Assembly: GCA_902490325.1 (NCBI GenBank)
Contig: CABUDJ010000072.1
Coordinates: forward strand, 1-10,531
Reading direction: 5' to 3'
Origin: an uncultured Collinsella sp.
Lineage (GTDB): Bacteria > Actinomycetota > Coriobacteriia > Coriobacteriales > Coriobacteriaceae
Length of the DNA stretch: 10,531 nucleotides
Numbering within the stretch: the first letter of the stretch is position 1; every line of letters starts with the position of its first letter. Positions 1-7,470 of the stretch are shown here, piece after piece. Both the position numbers and the translations under genes were made by a program. The notes below the pieces were generated by a model, which was given only the letters and a program-made list of their open reading frames with translations, did not search any database and was not told the DNA's origin.

Positions 1-24
1 GGCCATCTCCCAAAAGAGATGACC
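1..24 (-). other. hairpin downstream of pstB, possible terminator or intergenic stem-loop
   Basis: Arms 1-9 and 16-24 can form a 9-bp stem on the minus-strand transcript (one G-U pair) around a 6-nt loop. It lies about 60 bp after the pstB stop. The window ends before any U-tract could be seen, so it may be a terminator or simply an intercistronic hairpin. Bases 25-84 hold no convincing gene; an ATG at 76 opens a frame with no recognisable similarity to PhoU. Confidence 0.3.
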
Positions 25-84
25 CGCCTCTCCAATCAGTCCCGTGGCAACCGTGGCCGCCGCGGGCCTCAAGCATGTCCCGGA

Positions 85-953
<869 letters not shown>

Positions 954-957
<4 letters not shown>

Positions 958-1880
958 TCGGCCGTCATCTTCCTTGCCAGTTGCTTGCCCACAATGCGGG
1001 CGATTACGTTAAACAGCAGCACGCAAATCATCAGCAGTGCCGCGGTACCCCAAACGATCTGCTGGGCCTCGGGGCTGCCTTCGCCATAGATCTTGTAGAT
1101 ATGCACGGCGAGCGACTCACCGGGGCGGAACACGTTCCAGGCGCAAGTAGGGCTCGACAGGTTAAGGCTCAAGAAGTTGAGGCGAACCGGCGAGCTCATG
1201 CCCGAGGTAAAGAGCAGCGCCGCGGCCTCGCCAAACACGCGGCCGGCCGAAAGCACGATGCCGGTCACGATGGCGGGCATGGCCTCGGGAATCAGGATGT
1301 GCAGCGTGGCCTCCCAGCGGGTGAGGCCCATGGCCAGGCACGCATCGCGCTGCGCCTGCGGCACGTCCTCGAGCGCCTGCTGAATCACGCGCACCAGGAT
1401 CGGGATGTTGAACATGGTGAGCGCGACGGCGCCGGAGATGATGGAGTACTTCCAGCCCAGCTGCACCGAGAACACCAAAAAGCCGAACATGCCGACGACG
1501 ATGGAAGGCAGCGAGGACAGCGTCTCGATGGCGGTGGAGGCGATGTCGCGGACAGGACCGTCGGGTGCGTACTCGACCAGGAAGACCGCGCCGCCCAGGC
1601 TGATGGGCACCGAGATGATCAGTGTGATCAGCAGCAGGTAGAACGAGTCGAACAGCTGGTAGAGCACACCGCCCTGGGTGCCGTTGGCGCGCGACGGCTC
1701 CGTGAGGAAGCCCGGCTGGAACAGCGTCGAGATGCCCTCGAACAGGATGTAGGCCACCATGGAGATGACGATGAGCATGACGATGGCGACGATTGCCGTC
1801 AACACGCCCGTGGCGATGCGGTCCTGTTTTTGGACGCGCCCGAGTCTCGCCTCGTCGATGTGGATGCGCGTGCTAGCCAC
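954..1880 (-). CDS. pstA: phosphate ABC transporter permease PstA
   Basis: This is one of the two inner-membrane channel subunits of the phosphate importer. The product has about six hydrophobic segments (roughly 23-47, 78-103, 120-142, 147-165, 203-225 and 275-297) and the cytoplasmic EAA-type loop that docks on PstB (about 171-202, with AMGLTRWEA and IPEAMPAI). I chose the GTG at 1880 because AAGGGGG lies 9 bases upstream; it gives 308 residues and an 8-bp overlap with pstC. An upstream TTG at 1904 would add 8 residues but has no ribosome-binding site. The stop overlaps the pstB start by 4 bp. The fit to the PstA family is clear; only the exact start is uncertain. Confidence 0.93.
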
Positions 1881-2781
1881 GAGCCTTCGCCCCCTTGCGG
1901 CCAATGAGATGGATGATCAGGATGAAGATGAGGCTCATGCCCATCAGCAGCAGGCCGAGCGCCCACAGGACGTCGTCCTGGGCCGAACCCTCGGCATAGA
2001 CCGCCATGGACGTGGTGAGCGTGGTCGTGATGGTCGAAGCCGGCGACAGCAGCGACGTTGGCATGGCCTCGATGCCGCCGATGACCATGCGCACGGCGAG
2101 CGTCTCGCCAAAGGCGCGGGTCATGCCAAGGATGACCGCGGTCATGAGCGACGGCATGGCGCTCTTGAGCACCACGTGCCAGATGGTCTGCCAGCGGGTG
2201 TAACCCAGCGCGAGCGAGCCCTGTCGGTAGCTGTCGGGCACGGCGCGCAGGCCATCGACCGAAAGCGTGGTCATGGTCGGCAGGATCATGACGGCCAGCA
2301 CGATGGCGCCGGGCAAGATGCCCAGGCCCGTGCTCACGTGGAAAACGTTCTTCATAAGGCCGACGACAACGTGAAAGCCGATCAGGCCAAAGACGACCGA
2401 GGGAATGCCGGTCAAAAGCTCAATAAGCGGCTGAAAGACCTTGGAACCAAACTTAGGCTGAATCTCGACCGCAAAGATGGCAGAGCCGATGGCGATGGGC
2501 AGCGCGATGAGCGTGGAGAGCACCATGACCGCAAACGAGGTGACAATCAGGGGCAGGGCGCCGGTGTAGGGCAGGCCGCTTTCGGCTGTGTTGGCCAGGT
2601 CCCACTTGGTGCCGGTGAAAAACTCGACGACCGAAACGCCGTCCTTGAGAAAAGCCGAGAGGCCCTTTTGGGCGACCATAAAGATGAGCGCGGCAACGAC
2701 AAGCGTCACGAGCGCAACGCACGCGCCCGTGACGCCCAGGCCCACGTTCTCAAGGTCGCGCTTTGGCAGCTGTTTTGCCAT
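1873..2781 (-). CDS. pstC: phosphate ABC transporter permease PstC
   Basis: This is the partner permease to PstA, and together they form the membrane pore for phosphate. The 302-residue product starts with a short charged tail and a first membrane helix (14-37), then a periplasmic-type loop with the family-typical GTKWD sequence near 57-61. Further helices lie around 74-105, 116-143, 155-173, 213-235 and 271-294. The EAA-type coupling loop is at about 179-212 (LALGYTRWQTIWHVVLKSAMP). The ATG at 2781 has AAAGG 8 bases upstream. It starts 24 bp after the pstS stop and overlaps pstA, consistent with one transcript. Length and motif order are normal for PstC. Confidence 0.96.
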   Translation of the reverse strand: MAKQLPKRDLENVGLGVTGACVALVTLVVAALIFMVAQKGLSAFLKDGVSVVEFFTGTKWDLANTAESGLPYTGALPLIVTSFAVMVLSTLIALPIAIGSAIFAVEIQPKFGSKVFQPLIELLTGIPSVVFGLIGFHVVVGLMKNVFHVSTGLGILPGAIVLAVMILPTMTTLSVDGLRAVPDSYRQGSLALGYTRWQTIWHVVLKSAMPSLMTAVILGMTRAFGETLAVRMVIGGIEAMPTSLLSPASTITTTLTTSMAVYAEGSAQDDVLWALGLLLMGMSLIFILIIHLIGRKGAKARG

Positions 2782-2805
2782 TGCAAACCTTTCCGGGGCG
2801 ATTAC

Positions 2806-3744
2806 TTATTTAGCGGAGACCTTGCCGCTGGCGTCCTTGACGACCTTCATGGCAGAGACGGGGATAAAGCCCTGCTCCTCGACGAGCTTGCCCTGGACGT
2901 CATCGGAAAGCATGAACTCCAGGAAGGCCTTGGTGGCCTCGTCGGCATCCTTAGCGCAGTACATGTGCTCGGTAGCCCAGATCTTGAAGGAGTCGTCGGT
3001 GACATTCTTGCTCTTGGGCTCGACGCCCTCGACCTTGATGGCGTTGAACTTGGAGTCATCAAAGTGCGAGAAATCGAGGTAGGAGATGGCGTTGTCGGTG
3101 CTGCCCATCTGAGTCTGGACGTCGCCGGACTTGTCGAGCTCGGCGTCGCCCTTAAAGTCGACGGTCTCGTCGCCAAAGACGGCGGCCTCGAAGGTGGCGC
3201 GGGTACCGGAGCCGGCCTTGCGGTTGAGGACGACGATGGTGGCGTCGTCGCCGCCGACCTCCTTCCAGTTGGTAATCTGACCGGAGAAGATACCCTTGAG
3301 CTGCTCGAGGGACAGGTCGTCGACCTTGACGTTCTTGGAGACGACGGGGCCCATGCCCACGACGGCGACCTCGTGGTCGACGAGGTTCTTGACTTGATCG
3401 GCCTCAAGCTTGGTCTCGGCGAAGACGTCGGAGTTGCCGATGGTGACGGTGCCGGCGGCGACAGCGGTCAGGCCCTTGCCCGAACCGTTACCCGAGCCGG
3501 AGACGGAGACGTCGGGGTTGGCGTCCATGAACTTCTCGGCAGCGGCCTCGACGAGAGCCTGGAACGAAGAGGCGCCGTCGTAGGTCACCTCGCCGGAGAC
3601 GGACTCGGCAGCAGCGGCGCTACCCTTGTCGGCGGCATCGGATGCGCCGGAGCCGCCGCACCCAACGAGACCGAGACCGACGATGCTGGCAAGACCACCA
3701 GCGAGGCCGAGGAACTGACGACGAGAATAAGCCTGATCGAGCAT
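2806..3744 (-). CDS. pstS: phosphate-binding lipoprotein PstS
   Basis: This is the surface-anchored protein that captures phosphate and delivers it to PstC/PstA. I start it at the ATG at 3744, with AAGGA about 5 bases upstream, giving 312 residues. The frame is open further upstream but that part is not protein-like. The N-terminus has a twin-arginine motif, SRRQFLGL (7-14), a hydrophobic stretch and the lipobox LVGC with the lipidated Cys at 29. This implies export by the Tat route and lipid anchoring. Ligand-loop sequences are visible: GASSFQ (57-62), GSGNGSGKG (83-91), SDVF (105-108), RKAGSGTR (175-182) and a GSTDNAISYLD segment (214-224), in the order expected for PstS. A Gly/Ala/Ser-rich linker (30-50) follows the Cys. 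It is the first gene of the pst operon. Confidence 0.96.
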   Translation of the reverse strand: MLDQAYSRRQFLGLAGGLASIVGLGLVGCGGSGASDAADKGSAAAAESVSGEVTYDGASSFQALVEAAAEKFMDANPDVSVSGSGNGSGKGLTAVAAGTVTIGNSDVFAETKLEADQVKNLVDHEVAVVGMGPVVSKNVKVDDLSLEQLKGIFSGQITNWKEVGGDDATIVVLNRKAGSGTRATFEAAVFGDETVDFKGDAELDKSGDVQTQMGSTDNAISYLDFSHFDDSKFNAIKVEGVEPKSKNVTDDSFKIWATEHMYCAKDADEATKAFLEFMLSDDVQGKLVEEQGFIPVSAMKVVKDASGKVSAK

Positions 3745-3769
3745 GATCTTCCTTTCATACATGCGATTC

Positions 3770-3786
3770 GCGGGCACCCTGCCCGC
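3770..3786. other. GC-rich hairpin in the pstS leader
   Basis: A perfect 6-bp stem, GCGGGC at 3770-3775 and GCCCGC at 3781-3786, with a 5-nt loop, lies about 25 bp upstream of the pstS start. A second small one, CGGGC/GCCCG, is at 3816-3828. They fall in the untranslated leader of the pst transcript. Neither is followed by a U-tract on the pst strand, so they are not obvious terminators; they could affect mRNA stability. Confidence 0.35.
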
Positions 3787-3887
3787 TTTGCTGTTTGGAA
3801 AGATACGGCCTCGATCGGGCAGTGCCCGCGCCAACTGCGGTTTTTTACGGGCATCTGATAGACCCTTACCGCAAGCGCAGCACGGCC

Positions 3888-3905
3888 TTTACAAACGAAT
3901 AACAA
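3888..3905 (-). promoter_or_regulatory. weak Pho-box-like direct repeat upstream of pstS
   Basis: On the minus strand the sequence reads TTGTTAT-TCGT-TTGTAAA: two 7-mers separated by 4 bases. Pho boxes of the E. coli type have the same 7-4-7 spacing with consensus CTGTCAT/CTGTAAC; each half here matches about 5 of 7. It lies about 145-160 bp upstream of the pstS start, a sensible place for control by phosphate starvation. No good -10 hexamer sits at the usual distance, so the call is tentative. Confidence 0.25.
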
Positions 3906-3942
3906 TCCAGCGCCGAACATGGCGCACCTTTTACACCAGAGG

Positions 3943-4033
3943 AAGGTAGTTGTTGGGGACGTTCTTAAACGACTAGTCGTTGGGGACGTTCTTGTTTGAC
4001 TAGTCATTTAAGAACGTCCCCAAGGACTACCTT
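3943..4033. repeat. compound tandem and inverted repeat, possibly REP-like
   Basis: Two adjacent 27-bp units, 3952-3978 and 3979-4005, both read GTTGGGGACGTTCTT, then 4 variable bases, then GACTAGTC. The variable bases are AAAC in the first and GTTT in the second, which are reverse complements of each other. A third, inverted copy (3998-4023, variable bases AAAT on its own strand) shares the palindrome GACTAGTC with the second. At a larger scale, 3943-3978 and 3998-4033 form 36-bp inverted arms with only 3 mismatches around a 19-bp centre. No open reading frame lies inside. The architecture resembles repetitive extragenic palindromes mobilised by REP-associated transposases, but no transposase is in the window, so that is inference. 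Confidence 0.75.
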
Positions 4034-4065
4034 GGAAACCCCGCAGGTTGAGCATAAGTCAGCGA

Positions 4066-4163
4066 AAACGCCCCTAAGCGAGCAAGGTGACGTGAAAGAG
4101 GAGGGAAGCGTACTTTTGTACGCGACCGACGATTGAACGTCAGATTGCCGCTTGGGGGCGTTT
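4066..4163. other. nested stem-loop element, candidate structured RNA or palindromic repeat
   Basis: Three nested helices are visible. The outer arms 4066-4080 and 4149-4163 are 15 bp with one mismatch. Inside and almost continuous with them are GCAA/TTGC (4082-4085 with 4145-4148) and TGACGT/ACGTCA (4088-4093 with 4137-4142), interrupted by a bulged A and a 2x2 mismatch. At the centre is GCGTAC-TTTT-GTACGC (4108-4123), a perfect hairpin with a four-T loop. A purine-rich stretch containing GAGGAGGG sits in the internal loop on the plus strand. It lies between the pepV 3' end and the pst promoter region. It could be a non-coding RNA, a large terminator-type structure or a repeat family; which strand is transcribed cannot be told from sequence alone. 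Confidence 0.55.
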
Positions 4164-4176
4164 GCAGCGTCGAGCT

Positions 4177-4204
4177 GTTACGCGGTTTGGTAAAACCGCG
4201 TAAC
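4177..4204 (-). terminator. 12-bp hairpin just after the pepV stop, probable terminator without U-tract
   Basis: GTTACGCGGTTT (4177-4188) and AAACCGCGTAAC (4193-4204) form a perfect 12-bp stem with a 4-nt loop, beginning two bases past the pepV stop codon. There is no run of U after it on either strand, so it is not a textbook intrinsic terminator. Position and strength make transcript termination or 3'-end protection the likely role. Confidence 0.5.
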
Positions 4205-4205
4205 C

Positions 4206-5642
4206 CTAAAGCTCTAATTCATTCAAACGGAGGATCGCAACAATATAGATCTTGAGCGCCTGCTTGAGCTGTTCCTCGTTGGCGCACTCGTTGGGGCCGT
4301 GCATCTGGCCGCCCCATGCGGGCAGCTCCAGGCCGGTCTCCTCGGGGCCAAACGAGACGGCGCGGGCAAAGTTGCGCGCGTACGTGCCGCCGCCCATGGC
4401 AAAGGGCTCGGCATGCTTGCCGGTGAACTCGTTATAGGTATCGATAAGCGCCTTCACGGCCGGATCGTCGGCAGACACCGAGAACGGCACCTTCGCACGA
4501 CCCACACGGCACGTCACGCCAAAACGGCCCACGAGCGGCTCGAGCTGCTCGCGGATGGTATCGGCACTCGTGCTGTCGGGGAAGCGCACGTCGATGACCT
4601 GCTCGATATGGCCATCCGCCACACGGATGACGCCAGCGTTGCAGGTAAGCGGGCCAAACGCTGGGCTCGTCGCGTCGATACCCAGGCCGCGACCATAGGC
4701 ATCCGCATGCACAAAGGCCAGGAACTTGACGAACTCGTGCTCGGCAGGCGTCAGCAGGCGCTCGTCGCGTGCACCAAACGCGTCCTCGGCCTCGCGCAGA
4801 TACGACACGATCAGGCCGACGGCATTGATCGTCCCCTCGGGCATCGAGGCGTGACCGCCAATACCGTGGGCGAAAATCTGCACATGACCATTGTCGAGAG
4901 CCGTGATCTCCAGGCGGTCAGCATTCTCGACCGGCGCCGGCAGCTCATCGGCGGCAATCGCAAGCTCGCAGATGGACTGCGACGGAATGGCATTGCTCGC
5001 CTCGGAGCCGCACCACGACACGATGCGCCCGCCGTCGATCTTGGGGCTCACGAACGTCGCCCCAAACTGGCCCTTCTCGGCATTGCAGACCGGGAACTCG
5101 GCATCGGGCGTAAACAGAAAGTCGGGATTCGCGTAGTTCTCCAGATAATGGTGAACGTCGGACATGCCCACTTCCTCATCGCAGCCCAGCAGCGCGCGGA
5201 AGGTGTAACGCGGAACGATGCCGTGCTTGAGCAGGTAGGCGCCGGCGTAGAGCGACAGCACGGCCGAACCCTTGTCGTCGATCACGCCGCGGCCGAGCAG
5301 CCAGCCCTCGCGACGCTCCATCGCAAACGGGTCGGTGTTCCAGCCGGGGCCGGCGGGAACCACGTCCACGTGGCAGATAGTCGCGAGCTGTTTGTCGCCG
5401 CGGCCCGGGATATCGGCGATTCCCACATAGCCCTCGTCATCGCTCGTCTGGTAGCCGAGCTTTTGCGCGATACCGAGCGCGCAATCGAGCGCATCACGGA
5501 CCGGGCGGCCAAACGGCGCGCCGGGCTCCGCATCGGCAGAAACTGCCACGGACGGATAACTCACCAACTGCTCGATATCGGCGACGACATCCTCCCAGAC
5601 CTCGTCGACATACTCGGTAACGCTCTGCTCCACCTGATTCAT
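4206..5642 (-). CDS. pepV: M20-family dipeptidase, PepV type
   Basis: A cytoplasmic zinc peptidase of the M20 family that cleaves dipeptides and works in the last step of peptide use. The 478-residue product carries the full set of di-zinc residues: the HVD motif with His91 and Asp93, the bridging Asp in GRGVIDDKG (Asp122), the catalytic and ligand glutamates in GCDEEVG (Glu156, Glu157), Asp180 in TPDAEFP and the C-terminal His448 in QMHGPNE. A lid-domain histidine is at 264 (GGHASMPEG). Length and motif spacing match the PepV/Sapep group better than shorter ArgE- or DapE-like M20 enzymes; substrate preference cannot be read from sequence. The ATG at 5642 has a strong AAGGAGG site 7 bases upstream. 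The upstream extension of the frame is Arg-rich and overlaps the neighbouring gene, so I exclude it. It follows the HAD gene by 55 bp on the same strand. Confidence 0.9.
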   Translation of the reverse strand: MNQVEQSVTEYVDEVWEDVVADIEQLVSYPSVAVSADAEPGAPFGRPVRDALDCALGIAQKLGYQTSDDEGYVGIADIPGRGDKQLATICHVDVVPAGPGWNTDPFAMERREGWLLGRGVIDDKGSAVLSLYAGAYLLKHGIVPRYTFRALLGCDEEVGMSDVHHYLENYANPDFLFTPDAEFPVCNAEKGQFGATFVSPKIDGGRIVSWCGSEASNAIPSQSICELAIAADELPAPVENADRLEITALDNGHVQIFAHGIGGHASMPEGTINAVGLIVSYLREAEDAFGARDERLLTPAEHEFVKFLAFVHADAYGRGLGIDATSPAFGPLTCNAGVIRVADGHIEQVIDVRFPDSTSADTIREQLEPLVGRFGVTCRVGRAKVPFSVSADDPAVKALIDTYNEFTGKHAEPFAMGGGTYARNFARAVSFGPEETGLELPAWGGQMHGPNECANEEQLKQALKIYIVAILRLNELEL

Positions 5643-5661
5643 GGACGACCTCCTTACCAAT

Positions 5662-5685
5662 GAGCGACGGGTACGCCCGTCCCTC
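5662..5685 (-). other. hairpin in the HAD-pepV gap
   Basis: GACGGG (5666-5671) pairs with CCCGTC (5676-5681) across a 4-nt loop. GAG/CTC extends the stem past a single C-C mismatch. It sits in the 55-bp gap between the phosphatase stop and the pepV ribosome-binding site. There is no U-tract, so it is more likely a processing or stability element than a full terminator. Confidence 0.35.
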
Positions 5686-5697
5686 ACATTACGTCTA

Positions 5698-6360
5698 TTA
5701 GATAGCGAAAAGTTTAGCAAGCTCGGCCACCGAGTGCACCACTGCATCGGCACCCGCCGCCTCGTGCTCGCCCGGCGCCGCCGCGCCCGAATAGATACCA
5801 ATGCACGGCACGCCCATTGTGTGTGCGCCCTCCACATCGTTGAAGCGATCGCCGATCATCACGGCCTCGTCCGCGGTCGCACCCAGGGCCGCCAGGGCAT
5901 CGCGGACCGAATCCGCCTTGGTCTCGCGCCCCTGCGGCGGATTCATGCCGACCACGGCCTCAAACTGGCAAATCCCCAGCTCATGCACCATATCGATGCA
6001 CTTCGCCTCCATGCGAGACGTCGCGACCGCCATGCGATGCCCCTGCGCGGCAAGGCCATCGAGCAGCTCGGGGATTCCGTCGAACACGGGATACTCTTCA
6101 GGTCCCAGCTCATCAAAAAAGGCACGGTACTCGTCAGCCACCACAAGCGACTCCTCGCGGGAGAAGCCATAAAAGTCGTGAAAGCTCTTCCACAGGGGCG
6201 GCCCGATCATGCGGCGCAGGTCACCCATCTGCGCCTCCGAAAACCCGCGCGCGGCCAACGTCTTGCGCGTCGAGGTCATCACCGCCCGGCCCGTATCGGC
6301 CACCGTGCCGTCAAAATCGAACAGCACAACCGGCCGCTCGCATAGCTGCAATGCCGCCAT
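5698..6360 (-). CDS. HAD-superfamily hydrolase, phosphoglycolate phosphatase-like
   Basis: A cytoplasmic haloacid-dehalogenase-type phosphatase. All four HAD motifs are present in the 220-residue product: DFDGT (15-19) with the nucleophile Asp15 and acid-base Asp17, Thr114/Ser115 in VATS, Lys148, and GDRFND (170-175) holding the Mg-binding acids. A helical cap lies between motifs I and II (about 20-95), the C1 cap of the Gph/PGMB-like subfamily. The natural substrate could be phosphoglycolate, a sugar phosphate or pyrophosphate; sequence does not decide. I start at the ATG at 6360, preceded by AGAGGG at 6 bases. An ATG at 6366 or a GTG at 6393 are alternatives. It probably heads a two-gene unit with pepV and is divergent from the DegV gene. 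Confidence 0.88.
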   Translation of the reverse strand: MAALQLCERPVVLFDFDGTVADTGRAVMTSTRKTLAARGFSEAQMGDLRRMIGPPLWKSFHDFYGFSREESLVVADEYRAFFDELGPEEYPVFDGIPELLDGLAAQGHRMAVATSRMEAKCIDMVHELGICQFEAVVGMNPPQGRETKADSVRDALAALGATADEAVMIGDRFNDVEGAHTMGVPCIGIYSGAAAPGEHEAAGADAVVHSVAELAKLFAI

Positions 6361-6440
6361 CGGCATCCCTCTTCCCCAGTTGATGATTTCCACACCGTCA
6401 CTTCAAACTGTTGACTATTCAACAATTGAACCTAGCAATG

Positions 6441-6477
6441 TAGAGCAACTCCACTATACTTGTCGCACTTTGCTCTA
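6441..6477 (+). promoter_or_regulatory. degV promoter -10 flanked by an 8-bp inverted repeat (candidate operator)
   Basis: TATACT at 6455-6460 is a good -10 hexamer about 57 bp before the degV start; the matching -35 is poor, which suggests an activator or weak promoter. TAGAGCAA (6441-6448) and TTGCTCTA (6470-6477) form a perfect inverted repeat that brackets the -10 with a 21-bp centre. This could be a repressor site. Another small inverted repeat, GTTGA/TCAAC, is at 6410-6423, in the region shared with the divergent phosphatase gene. Confidence 0.4.
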
Positions 6478-6516
6478 AGAAGGCGGCGCACAAGCGCCCC
6501 AACGAAAGGTGCAATT

Positions 6517-7377
6517 ATGTCTTTTGCCATCATAACCGACTCCACGTCGGACATCTCCCCCGCCCGCGCTCAAGAGCTCGGCATTTACGTGATTCCGCTG
6601 CATGTGATTATCGAGGGCGAGGACCTGCTCGACCAGGTGCAGATTACCGCCGAGGAATACGTCGCGCGCATGGCCGGCTCCGAGCAACTGCCGCACACCT
6701 CGCAGCCGAGCGCCGGCGAGTTCAAGGCACTCTTTGACCGCGTGCGTGCTGACGGCCACGATAGCGCGATCTTTATCTCGCTGTGCAGCGAATGGTCCGC
6801 CTGCTATTCCAACGCATGCCTGGTCGCCGAGACCCACGAGCTCGACGTGCGCTGCATCGACTCGCGCACCGGCTCGGGCGCCGAGGGCCTGCTGGTGGAG
6901 TACGCGCTCGCCATGCGCGAGGACGGCCGCAGCCTAGACGAGACCGAGGCGCGGATCCGCGCGACGCTGCCCGACGCCCATCTGCTACTGATTCCGCGCA
7001 CGCTCGAGAACCTGGTCAAGAACGGCCGCGCGCCCAAGCTCGCCGGCCAGCTCACGCAGATGCTCAACATTCGCCTGGCCGTTTCGCCGTAGTGGAAATC
7101 GGGCGAGATCAAGGCAATCAAAAAGGGCCGCGGCGCCAAGCGCATCGTTGCCAACACCATGGCAGATTGCCTCGCGTTTTTGGACGAGCACCCGGGCTCA
7201 AGCGTGCGCGTGCTCACGACCGGCGCCGCCGAGGAGCAGGAACTTGCCAACGAGGCGCTCGCGGGCCAGGACTACGTAGACGCCGGCACCGGCCCCATCG
7301 GCTGCACCATCGCCACCCACGTAGGCGTCGATGCCATCGCCATCAGCTACTGCCCCCGCTACCAGCCAACTCACTAG
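6517..7377 (+). pseudogene. DegV-family fatty-acid-binding protein interrupted by an in-frame amber codon
   Basis: DegV-family proteins bind a fatty acid, and FakB members hand it to a kinase for phospholipid synthesis. Typical length is about 280; this frame encodes 286 codons from the ATG at 6517 (GAAAGG upstream) to the TAG at 7375. A TAG at 7090-7092 (codon 192) splits it. Before it are TDSTSD near the N-terminus, the TSQPS motif (60-64) and the NGRAPKLAGQLTQMLNIR segment that normally leads into the C-terminal half. After it, in the same frame, come WKSGEIKAIKKGRGAKR, GPIGCTIATHVG and an intact C-terminus. The usual SGTY motif reads SACY here. The 191-residue product would lack most of domain 2, so I treat it as a recent pseudogene; a sequencing error or amber readthrough are alternatives. 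An ATG at 7159 has no ribosome-binding site. Confidence 0.82.
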
Positions 7378-7392
7378 GGACGCCCACATCAG

Positions 7393-7455
7393 TTGCGGTG
7401 GAATAGGGACTGTTTTTGGCTTATTAGCCGCCAATCAATCCCTATTTCACCGCAA
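7393..7455. repeat. large imperfect hairpin in the convergent gap, possible REP-like element
   Basis: Arms 7393-7409 and 7439-7455 are 17 bp with one mismatch. The 29-nt centre contains a nested GGCT-TATT-AGCC hairpin (7418-7429), bracketed by TTGGC/GCCAA. It lies between the convergent degV and toxin genes, 15 bp after the former and 15 bp after the end of the latter. It could stop transcription from both sides, although no U-tract follows the stem; the nested palindrome is also typical of REP-type repeats. Confidence 0.6.
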
Positions 7456-7470
7456 GTTAGAAATCGGCGA

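Noticed and set aside
3826..3846. Stem followed by six T on the plus strand, like an intrinsic terminator
   Set aside because: The stem is only 4 bp and no plus-strand gene lies upstream of it.
1759..3858. A 699-codon open frame on the plus strand across the pst genes
   Set aside because: It is antisense to pstC and pstS, is full of Asp, Gly, His and Arg low-complexity sequence, and matches no family; it arises from the GC-rich codon pattern of the real genes.
3952..4005. Short CRISPR-like array
   Set aside because: Only two direct copies plus one inverted, with no spacers of CRISPR length and no cas genes.
4140..4149. TCAGATTGCC shared with 8153-8162
   Set aside because: A 10-base match between two sites in a 10-kb window is expected by chance many times; the flanks differ.
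4299..5663. A 454-codon plus-strand open frame opposite pepV
   Set aside because: The minus-strand frame has every M20 metal ligand and a strong ribosome site; the plus frame has neither motifs nor a ribosome site.
7090..7092. Amber recoding (pyrrolysine-like or suppressor) in the DegV gene
   Set aside because: Several neighbouring genes end properly at TAG, no suppressor tRNA is in the window, and DegV proteins are not known to use it.
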